Positions 37,985 through 45,716 of a stretch of 64,000 nt of DNA are shown piece by piece (position 1 is the first letter of the stretch; every line of letters starts with the position of its first letter). Source of the stretch: Pseudomonas hefeiensis (lineage in GTDB: Bacteria; Pseudomonadota; Gammaproteobacteria; Pseudomonadales; Pseudomonadaceae); NCBI RefSeq assembly GCF_030687835.1, contig NZ_CP117449.1:1302001-1366000 (forward strand). The letters are read 5' to 3'. The position numbers were made by a program, and so were the translations under genes. Under the pieces are notes generated by a model that worked only from the letters and a program-made list of their open reading frames with translations, searched no databases and was not told where the DNA came from.

Positions 37985-38100
37985 GAGCTGCCGAGTGCAA
38001 CGAGGCTGCGATCTTTTTCCAGGCAATTGAGTCCTGAGCGAAAGACCATCGGACCAAGATCAAAAGATCGTCCGAACGAAGCCCGAGCCTTCGGCAGCTC
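37985..38100. repeat. third palindromic repeat family (GAGCTGCCGA ends)
   Basis: The ends GAGCTGCCGA (37985-37994) and TCGGCAGCTC (38091-38100) are perfect inverted repeats. Inner parts GGCTGCGATCTTTTT and AAGATCAAAAGATCG are also largely inverted. It resembles a dispersed repeat common in fluorescent pseudomonads and unlike the two REP families above. Confidence 0.7.
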
Positions 38101-38108
38101 AGAGCGTC

Positions 38109-38477
38109 TTAGGGCTGAACCTTCGCCTCGTTATCCAGCAACTTCTCCAGCAACAACACCCCCATCTCGCCCATCTGGTGAATCGCCAGGGCCAGGTTGC
38201 GCGGGGCGCCTTCCAGGTCTTCCGATAAATCCAGGATCAGCGTGCTCACCGAGCAGAAGGTTTCGTAGGTGTGCGCGAGCATGCCTTCGGGGTCGGCGTC
38301 GGGTGCGACGATGAAGTATTCCGGTTGTTTGGCAGGCTGCTTGTCGGGTTGGCCGTGGTTGGGCTTGAGGTAGTAGTCCAGGGCTTTTTGGGCGGCCTGG
38401 TCGAGTTTTTCGGCGTCGAGGGTTTCGTGGGGGGATTGCGGGTCGGTGTGTGGTGGGTTGGGTGTTGCTTTGAACAT
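38109..38477 (-). CDS. DUF6124 family protein (unknown function)
   Basis: A 122-residue Pseudomonas-type protein beginning MFKATPNPPHTDPQSPHE. The first half is low in complexity (Pro, Gln, Lys), with a KALDYYL motif. The second half is helical (ETFCSVSTLILDLSEDLEG, then AIHQMGEMGVLLLEKLL). No signal peptide is seen. The start at 38477 has a good AAGGGAAG site and is the usual family start; the frame upstream to 38651 is spurious. A fragment of a second copy lies at 36983. The role is unknown. Copies are often found near accessory regions, as here. Confidence 0.8.
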   Translation of the reverse strand: MFKATPNPPHTDPQSPHETLDAEKLDQAAQKALDYYLKPNHGQPDKQPAKQPEYFIVAPDADPEGMLAHTYETFCSVSTLILDLSEDLEGAPRNLALAIHQMGEMGVLLLEKLLDNEAKVQP

Positions 38478-38514
38478 GATGATCTTCCCTTGCAGTGGTG
38501 CCTTGACCACTCCG

Positions 38515-38706
38515 CGACTAAACGGAGGGGTGGCGGCTGTACGCAGGTTAGTCGACCGGGGAAGGATCACCAAAAACCGGCGCGCCGAAGCGCCCTGCGC
38601 ACAGCCACCATCAAGAGCAGGGACAGGGAGACCTGACTGATGGAGACGCAATGCATCTTGGTGATGTACCCCGGGCGACTAAACCCGATCGCTGGTTATC
38701 AGCGAC
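38515..38706 (-). other. structured region upstream of the DUF6124 gene
   Basis: CGACTAA at 38515-38521 is inverted as TTAGTCG at 38548-38554. The octamer GACTAAAC recurs near 38679, followed by a hairpin TCGCTG-GTTAT-CAGCGA (about 38689-38706). These could form leader RNA structures or operator sites of the DUF6124 gene. No gene was found between 38478 and 39014. Confidence 0.35.
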
Positions 38707-38831
38707 GCGAATCAAGTTACGGGGCAAGGCCAAGGCGCACAAGCCGGCGGATTCTGGCGGATGTGTAGTCCGTTGCGCAAGGCGCTTTAGTTAGCCAGAA
38801 ACTTTCTTACAGACACCGCCACTGGTCGGGA

Positions 38832-38847
38832 CTGTCAGGTATGACAG
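38832..38847. promoter_or_regulatory. lux-box-like palindrome upstream of the Ig-repeat gene
   Basis: CTGTCAGGTATGACAG has arms CTGTCA/TGACAG and the CT-N12-AG layout. It lies 168 bases upstream of the chosen start (39015). An ATG at 38841 lies inside the palindrome, which argues against that ATG as the true start. Confidence 0.6.
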
Positions 38848-39014
38848 GTGTTCAGTCCAGTGCCTTGTCGTTTACTGCAATCGAGAGTCTCTTGATGGCG
38901 ACGCTAATCGGAACGCCCGCTGGGACGGTGTTTAAGCTGAAGCTCGGGTGTTTACGGTCTCTGAATTTCTGTTGTCAGTACGAGCCAACTGAAAAAGTTA
39001 ATCGGGAACGCATC

Positions 39015-41972
39015 ATGGATAATGACGACACTGATGATATTAAAAAGGGCGAAGCCGCCGGCACATCAGAAAAAAATAACGATGTAAGTGTCGAAAAAGC
39101 CGATGATTTTTCTGCAGTGTCGGGTGCAGTCCCTAACAATGGGGTGCTTGCTGAGGTGATTCTGGATGCGACGTCTGATGAATATGGAGTAATGGCAAGT
39201 GTTAAACTTGAGTACGAAGTGGTGGGCCAGAGGATAAATATTCAGGCAAAGGAATATAAATCGAAATCTAGCGGCTTCCCGCGTTGTGTTCTTTATATGA
39301 TAGGCGATAACGGCGCCCAGCACCGAGTCAGTGCTGACCCTGCGATACAAGATGATCAATGGCATGTGTACCCACTATCATATAGCCAAGATGCTAGTGG
39401 ATACGAAACAACCATTTCGTTAGTTGGCTTCTATTGGTTTCAGGGCGATATTTGGTTTGATTATTGGGGCCGTCACAGTGTACGGCTTAGGGTGCGTCCA
39501 CCAGTCATTACTAAGCCTAAGTCAGGTGAGGATGTAGGAGGCCGGCCGCTGTTTGCTGGCGCAGGTGAAATCGGAGCACAGATTCAGATTTATCGGAGCC
39601 ATTCGGGCGAACTAGTGCCTCATCTGGTTTCTTATGTTACTTGGCCGGGCCTCTGGAGTCTGTATTTGTTCGAACAGTTGACACTGGGTAGACATGAATT
39701 CACCGCCAAACAGACTATCGATGGTATGACGTCAGATTGGGCTCGCAATATCTCTGTAAACGTGATTCTCGGCACTCCCCCAGAAATCACCGGCCCGGAT
39801 GCCAATTCGGTTCAAGACAGGACCTTTACCGTGACCGGCAACGAAGGGCGTTTGGGTGCCATCGTTCAGATATTCAGAGATCTGACCGACGATCCTAAAT
39901 TGGGGGAGACCAACCCGTTGACGGGGGCTAATTGGAGCTGTTCCGTTACCGCGCCCGTGGGGAATATATCGCTGGCAGCACTCCAACTAGTAGGCGGGAG
40001 GCCATCGGATCGAAGCACACCCCGAGCCTTCAGAGTCCGCCCTCCGGCATTGACCGCCGTCACCGTCACCACCCCGACCGACACCTCAGTGAAATTCGAA
40101 GGCGACGGCTATACCGGCTCAACCGTCGAGATCACGGTCGTCAGCGGCCCCAACGTCACAGCGCCGGCCCCTGCGCCGGTAAACGGAGGCAGCTGGAACA
40201 CAACCGCGACAAACTGGCCATTCGGCTCGTACAGCCTGCGGGCTATCCAGCGGTTTCCCGACGGTGCCAATGGCTGGATTGACTCGCAGCCATACACCTT
40301 CCCCGTCAACCTGATACTTCCCGACCCGACCGATATCACCTACACGCCGGTCTACCAGCCGGTATTTTCGGGCAAAGGTTTCAACGGTGCGACGGTGATG
40401 CTGTTCAATCCCGGTGGTGCGTCGAAGGTGGCGCCGGATGCTGGCGTGTCGTCCGGTCAGTGGCAGAGCAGGGCATCAGAGGTATGGGGGCCGACATTCA
40501 AACGGAAAGTCCATATCAAGCAATACCTGAATGGAGCACCGTCGCCGACCTGGCAGGAAATCGAGGTCACCATCCCACCGCTGGCACCGGTCATGAACGT
40601 GCCCGTGGAAAATGGCCTCTCGCCCGACCTCAGCGGCACCTGCTGGCCGGACGCGGTGCTGACACTCACATTCAGTGACAGCGCCACCGAACACCCCGTC
40701 GAGAATAACAACGGCACCTGGACTTTCCGCCGCACCGAGCCGTTTGCCCCCGAGGTCATCCACACCGCGACGCTGATCCAGACCGCCGCTCAACAACCCT
40801 CACCTGCAGCATCGAGAACCTTCACGGTCGTGCTGCCCGTGCGCAAGCCAGTGATCACTGACCCCAGCGCCAATGCCGAGGTCGGTCGCGAGCTGATCGT
40901 CCGCGGGCGTGACGGCATGGCCGAAGCCTCAATGCAGATACGCGATGCGCAGTTCCAAACGGATCTGGGCGAGCCCAAAGTGCTGACCGCCGACGGCGAA
41001 TGGTCTGTCGAGCTGCCCGTGCTGGACTTTCGTCGCTACACCATCGACGCGCAACAGACCTTGCGTGGGGTGCCTTCCGAGCGCAGTGAGACGGTGACAT
41101 TCGAGGTGGTGGTGTTGCCACCGGAGTTTGACGTGCCGCAGCCAGGCAGCGACCTGCCGCGCACCATGGTGTTGTCTGGCACAGGCATGCCGGGCGGTCG
41201 GGTCGATGTCTGGCTCCAGGGCGCAAGTGAACCGTTGATCGAGGATGTTTTTGTGGGCGCCGAAGGCTGGAGCGCTGAGGTGACGCTGCCGGTGGGCGAG
41301 ACCACAATTCTGGCCCGGCAACGCTTCGAAGGTCGGCCCTCCAAGGACACTGCGCCGTTGACCTTCAACGTCGTCCCTGCTGCCCCGTTTATTGAAACCC
41401 CGGCCACCGACGAGCACATCGGCCGGCGGGTGGTGGTGTCGGGTTTCGGCGTACCGGGGGATACGGTGACGGTGAAGCTGGGCGATGCCACGCATTCGGT
41501 CCTGGGCAACAGCCCGGTGCTGGAGGATCGTACCTGGTCGGTGACGGTGGCGTTCGATCAACCCGGCGGCCTCTACGACCTGATGGCCGTGGCGTCGAGC
41601 GAGGGGTTTAATTCTGCCGATTCACCGCCACGGCCGGTGGTGCTGGGCACCTATCAACCTTCCATCGACGTGCCCATGGCCGGAGGCTGGGTCGACAACC
41701 CGGTCAACTTCGAAGGCCAGGGCCGACCGGGCATCGGCCAGGTGGTGAGCTGGTTCAACCCTGATCAGGTGTGGGCAGCGGGTCTCCCCGTCGCCGCCAG
41801 TGGTTGGCAGGGCGGCGCAGCGCAGGCGCTCTCGGCTGGCGGCAACTGGTGCCGGTTCAGGCAGACCATCACCGACACGGTGGACGGCGCGACGGCTTCC
41901 GATTGGGTTGAGAGCGGGCGCTTCGAAGTCCTGCTGTCTACCAGTCCGACCCAACTGCCCAACTCCCGATAG
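39015..41972 (+). CDS. Ig-like repeat protein preceding TcA
   Basis: A 985-residue protein of unknown function. The first 155 or so residues are unique and encoded by DNA that is clearly richer in A/T than the rest. Then come about nine immunoglobulin-like modules of 85-95 residues. Each begins with a P-x-I-x-x-P type strand (PVITKPKSGEDV, PEITGPDANSV, PVITDPSANAEVG, PEFDVPQPGSDL, PFIETPATDEHIG, PSIDVPMAGG) and contains a G-x-G-x-x-G-x-x-V turn. No signal peptide or anchor is seen. The start at 39015 has a GGGA site. It is followed by TcA after 132 bases that hold another lux-box-like site. It may be a binding or delivery accessory of the toxin; this is inference. Confidence 0.75.
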   Translation: MDNDDTDDIKKGEAAGTSEKNNDVSVEKADDFSAVSGAVPNNGVLAEVILDATSDEYGVMASVKLEYEVVGQRINIQAKEYKSKSSGFPRCVLYMIGDNGAQHRVSADPAIQDDQWHVYPLSYSQDASGYETTISLVGFYWFQGDIWFDYWGRHSVRLRVRPPVITKPKSGEDVGGRPLFAGAGEIGAQIQIYRSHSGELVPHLVSYVTWPGLWSLYLFEQLTLGRHEFTAKQTIDGMTSDWARNISVNVILGTPPEITGPDANSVQDRTFTVTGNEGRLGAIVQIFRDLTDDPKLGETNPLTGANWSCSVTAPVGNISLAALQLVGGRPSDRSTPRAFRVRPPALTAVTVTTPTDTSVKFEGDGYTGSTVEITVVSGPNVTAPAPAPVNGGSWNTTATNWPFGSYSLRAIQRFPDGANGWIDSQPYTFPVNLILPDPTDITYTPVYQPVFSGKGFNGATVMLFNPGGASKVAPDAGVSSGQWQSRASEVWGPTFKRKVHIKQYLNGAPSPTWQEIEVTIPPLAPVMNVPVENGLSPDLSGTCWPDAVLTLTFSDSATEHPVENNNGTWTFRRTEPFAPEVIHTATLIQTAAQQPSPAASRTFTVVLPVRKPVITDPSANAEVGRELIVRGRDGMAEASMQIRDAQFQTDLGEPKVLTADGEWSVELPVLDFRRYTIDAQQTLRGVPSERSETVTFEVVVLPPEFDVPQPGSDLPRTMVLSGTGMPGGRVDVWLQGASEPLIEDVFVGAEGWSAEVTLPVGETTILARQRFEGRPSKDTAPLTFNVVPAAPFIETPATDEHIGRRVVVSGFGVPGDTVTVKLGDATHSVLGNSPVLEDRTWSVTVAFDQPGGLYDLMAVASSEGFNSADSPPRPVVLGTYQPSIDVPMAGGWVDNPVNFEGQGRPGIGQVVSWFNPDQVWAAGLPVAASGWQGGAAQALSAGGNWCRFRQTITDTVDGATASDWVESGRFEVLLSTSPTQLPNSR

Positions 41973-41985
41973 ATGGTCATGAAAC

Positions 41986-42001
41986 CTGTCGGTTCTGACA
42001 G
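41986..42001. promoter_or_regulatory. lux-box-like palindrome upstream of TcA
   Basis: CTGTCGGTTCTGACAG lies 103 bases upstream of the first TcA gene, between it and the Ig-repeat gene. With one flanking base pair added (ACCTGTC...) it matches the TcB site in 16 of 20 positions. Confidence 0.6.
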
Positions 42002-42104
42002 TAGACGGCTTGGGCCCTTAAGCGCCCAATCACGTTAACCAAACGCTCGGCCTGACGGCTTCGTCGGGCCGCTGCGGACCGTTATCGAATTCGAGGTCTC
42101 GTTC

Positions 42105-45100
42105 ATGGCTGACTCCCGCCCTGCTTTACAGCTGCTGACTCAGGTGTTCAGTGACCAACAACTCACAGACTACGCGACGCTGCAAACGTACCTCGAAGAG
42201 GGCGGTTCGATCTTTGCGCTGGTGGAAAAGGGCGTACAGGGATTGGTGAGAGACTTTGGCGTGAGCCCCGATGACGGCCGTCAGCTGTTACGGCGCTTCA
42301 ACAGCATGGCCATTTACCTGCGGCGCCAGTTCATCGAACACAGCCTGTACGGTTCTGCGCAAGAGCAGCGGCGGGCGAGCAGTGGCTTGCTGTCGATGGT
42401 TCAAGGCCCCAGTTTTGAACTGCTGTTTAACCCCCGGTTCGACAGTTTGTGCCCACCCCAGGCCCTGGAATCTGTTGCGTCACCCGTCGCGTATTTGATT
42501 GAGTTGATGAGGTGGATCGAGCAACGCATCGAAGCGGCTTCTAACGATATGTTCAAGCTGCCATTGCATGATCGACGCAAAGACCTGAAGCCGCTGAGCG
42601 TGGATTTCAACGCGGTGCATCGATCGGTGTCATCGGTGGACATCATCGTCCCGGTGCTGGAAAGGTTTATCGATCAGGCGCCAGAGAACCTTGAGCAAGC
42701 CATGATCGAGGCGCGCTATCCCAATGGGCTGCCTTACTTCCAGCATTGGGTCACGGTGGATACGGTCGCCCGACACCATGGCCTGTCGGTGGGCAGTTTT
42801 GCTCAAAGCGTGAGCCGGTCCTTTCCGTATTTTTTCCAGACTCAGGCCTGGTACAACGACGCAGGGCCTGCCCTGGCCCATGCGTCGAGATTGGGACCTT
42901 ATCAGCGGCGCTTGCTCACGGAGGAGGCTGCCAAGCTCGCCGACCGCGAAGTATTTTATGGGCGCAACTTTGGCACCGATGACATGACATGGCAGGACCT
43001 CGAAGAGGTGCGATTCTTCGGCGAACGGACCAAACTCGACACCCGGGGGCTCGAGGCCTTGCTGTCGGTACGCGGCTTCGCGCCAGTGCGTTCGGCCAAT
43101 GTGACCTACTCGTCGCAAACGGAGCCCGACGTGCCGGAAAGCGGGCGCTCGGGGTCGGTTTATCTCAACGCCAACAACCACCCGGGTGTCAGTATTGTGG
43201 GTAGCGCAGATGGCCCTGCGTTCCTCCACAGGCTGTCAGTAAGCCCAGGCGACGCCGCAGGGCTTGCGCATTACGACCGAATGAATCGCAAGTTGCGCCT
43301 GGATCAATGGCTGGCACTGCCGAGTGACCAGGTGGATGCGCTGCTGGTGGCGGCCATCAAGGCTGAGGTGCGCGGTGGTGCGGCGGCCGGTGATTGGTGG
43401 ATCACCGAACAGGTCGTGCACGCGCTGGGGCTGTTTCAGTCATTGCGCGAGCGCTGTGAGTGTCCGGTGAACGACTTTGCCGTGTTTATCGACGAGTTGT
43501 CGATTTACGGTCGCGGTGAAGCACTCTCCCAATTCGATCAGGTCTTCAATGGCCAGGGCGATTACCGTGAACCCTTGAAGCTCGATAACGGCACGTTTCC
43601 GATCGTGCCGGCACCTGAGGTGCCCGACCTGACCGTCAGCCAACTGTGCAGCGCGTTGGGCATCGACCTGCAGACCTACAACTACCTGGCCCTGGCGATT
43701 GCCGGCGCCCATGAGATCACCGGCGACAGCCTGCCGCGTAACCTGGCGATCATGTCCAGTTTCTACCGCATGGTGAAGCTGCCCCGGCTGTTGGGCATCA
43801 CCCCGGTCGAAGGTGTGTTGATGCTGACGGTGCTGGGTGGGGAGCCTTGGCTCGACGGCCTGGCGGGTGTGCCCCTGATCAACGCCACCGCCAGCGATAG
43901 CCCGGATGTGCTGAACCTCATCCAGGCCATGCAATTGTGTGTGGACTGGTGTACCGATCACGACCTGCCGGTGCTCTGGATGGTGCAGCAGGTCTCGCAG
44001 CCCTCTGTGCTGGACGCCTCCCTGGACGCCGAGGGGCGGTTTTTTGAACAGGTCCTCAACCTGTTGCCCGGCGCACTGCTCACCCACTCGGCGATCCTGA
44101 TGGCGGGTGTGCCGGCGATGGCGGGTGCCAGTTGGCTGGAGCTGCTGGGGATGCAAACGACATTGGTCGAGTTCGATGGGCTGGTGCTGTCGCGCACGGG
44201 AACCGAAGCTGAATACCTGGCCTTTGCGCGAGAAGAGCTTGAACACGTCGTGGACATCGGCCTTGGGGAACACTATGAGCTGGAGCGCCCCGCCATTGTC
44301 GAGAGAATGCTCGCCGTGGTGTTGGAAGCCAGGGACGCCCAGGTCTCGGTGGTCAAGGAATGCCTGGCGGTTTACACGGGTATCGGTGCCGAGCAAGCGC
44401 TCGAGGTGCTGGTATGGGCCAACTCAACGGTGAGCCGATTGCTGCGCCTGGTGCTCGAAGGTGACCTTTCGCATCTTGAGGGCTCGGTGAAGAGACGCAA
44501 CGCACTGGCTGACCCATTGCTTGCGCTGTTGGCCGATGTGCGCCGTCGCAGTGCGGTGGTGGCGAAACTGGAGCTGAGCGCCGAGGTGTTGCGCGACTAT
44601 CTGGATTATGGCCATAAAGCCTGGCTGGATCAGGAGGACAAGCACGCGTTCACGGTGCGCACGCTTTACTACCTGAGCACCCTCAACCGTGCGTTTGAGC
44701 TGAGCGACCAGCCGGCGCAGACGCTGCTCGACTACCTGCGCGAGGTCAATGCGCTGCCTTCTCCGATAGGGGGGCACGCACAACGTCTGGCCGAGCAAGC
44801 GGCGTCCATCCGGCTGGCCGGCTTTTTTGACTGGAGCGTGCAAGAGGTGCGCGAGTGCGTCAGCCGCATCGAATCCGAGCACAAAATCCTGAAAAACCTG
44901 CCCCAACTGGATCTGTTGATGCGGGTTCGGGTGCTGGCGGCGCGCACCGGCATGGATGCCTTGACGATTTTCCTGCTGGGCGGGCTGCCGGAAGAGATCG
45001 ACAAACCCGCTTACAAGGAAGCCGCCGAGCATGCCTTGCTGAGCCTGTCCGAATCCGATAGGCCGCTGGTGACCTTCACCGGGGATCTGAAGCAGCTCGT

Positions 45101-45716
45101 TACCGTGACGTGCGTCGCGGACAATACCGTGGTGGTGATGGCGCCTGAGGAAAAAATCACCTTCACCGTCACCCTCATGGACAGCGATGGGGAGCCGTTG
45201 AGCGGAGTCAACGTTTACTGGAGCGCCGAGCTGGGAACCATTGAAACCCAGGCGACGGATATCAACGGGGTGGTTGAGGCCGATTACATACCGGGCAAGG
45301 TGATGGGGCAGGACACGCCGCAATTCTGGCTCGATCTGTTTGAGCGCGAGCAAGCTCCTACCGTCGAGGTCATTTACGATAAGAGCAACATAGTTATCCC
45401 ACCACGGTACCAGTCACCGGTACCTCTGGACGCGGTACCCCCCGGTCAGGAAGTCGAACTCTACGCCACCATCAAGGACAAGTATGGAAACCTTGCGCAA
45501 AACCATCTGACGCGCTGGTTAACCACGGTTATGGACGGCGGGGAAGGTACGGTGATTTATCGACCGGATCAGAGCTACACCAACCAGGAGGGCCAGGCCC
45601 GAACATTTGCTTCCAGCCCTACCGGCGGAAGGTTCAAGATCGCCGTTGCCCCTGAGGGTGGCGTGTCACTTGAGTTCCAGCCCATCACCTTTGAAAGTGA
45701 GGAGCAAGTACCATGA
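42105..45716 (+). CDS. TcA component, N-terminal half (TcaA-like) with a C-terminal Ig-like extension
   Basis: A 1203-residue protein. The first part matches the VRP1/SpvA-type region of TcA toxins (FNPRFDSLCPPQALESVASP and YPNGLPYFQHWVTVDTVARH). The rest up to about residue 1015 is the alpha-helical shell of TcA. The last 185 or so residues are two Big_1-type (invasin-like) Ig domains (TVTLMDSDGEPLSGVNVYWS; ELYATIKDKYGNLAQNHLTR). TcA forms the pentameric bell that binds the host cell and injects the TcC toxin. The gene ends in an ATGA overlap with the next one, so the two halves are made together. An Ig tail at the split point is unusual. Confidence 0.88.
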   Translation: MADSRPALQLLTQVFSDQQLTDYATLQTYLEEGGSIFALVEKGVQGLVRDFGVSPDDGRQLLRRFNSMAIYLRRQFIEHSLYGSAQEQRRASSGLLSMVQGPSFELLFNPRFDSLCPPQALESVASPVAYLIELMRWIEQRIEAASNDMFKLPLHDRRKDLKPLSVDFNAVHRSVSSVDIIVPVLERFIDQAPENLEQAMIEARYPNGLPYFQHWVTVDTVARHHGLSVGSFAQSVSRSFPYFFQTQAWYNDAGPALAHASRLGPYQRRLLTEEAAKLADREVFYGRNFGTDDMTWQDLEEVRFFGERTKLDTRGLEALLSVRGFAPVRSANVTYSSQTEPDVPESGRSGSVYLNANNHPGVSIVGSADGPAFLHRLSVSPGDAAGLAHYDRMNRKLRLDQWLALPSDQVDALLVAAIKAEVRGGAAAGDWWITEQVVHALGLFQSLRERCECPVNDFAVFIDELSIYGRGEALSQFDQVFNGQGDYREPLKLDNGTFPIVPAPEVPDLTVSQLCSALGIDLQTYNYLALAIAGAHEITGDSLPRNLAIMSSFYRMVKLPRLLGITPVEGVLMLTVLGGEPWLDGLAGVPLINATASDSPDVLNLIQAMQLCVDWCTDHDLPVLWMVQQVSQPSVLDASLDAEGRFFEQVLNLLPGALLTHSAILMAGVPAMAGASWLELLGMQTTLVEFDGLVLSRTGTEAEYLAFAREELEHVVDIGLGEHYELERPAIVERMLAVVLEARDAQVSVVKECLAVYTGIGAEQALEVLVWANSTVSRLLRLVLEGDLSHLEGSVKRRNALADPLLALLADVRRRSAVVAKLELSAEVLRDYLDYGHKAWLDQEDKHAFTVRTLYYLSTLNRAFELSDQPAQTLLDYLREVNALPSPIGGHAQRLAEQAASIRLAGFFDWSVQEVRECVSRIESEHKILKNLPQLDLLMRVRVLAARTGMDALTIFLLGGLPEEIDKPAYKEAAEHALLSLSESDRPLVTFTGDLKQLVTVTCVADNTVVVMAPEEKITFTVTLMDSDGEPLSGVNVYWSAELGTIETQATDINGVVEADYIPGKVMGQDTPQFWLDLFEREQAPTVEVIYDKSNIVIPPRYQSPVPLDAVPPGQEVELYATIKDKYGNLAQNHLTRWLTTVMDGGEGTVIYRPDQSYTNQEGQARTFASSPTGGRFKIAVAPEGGVSLEFQPITFESEEQVP

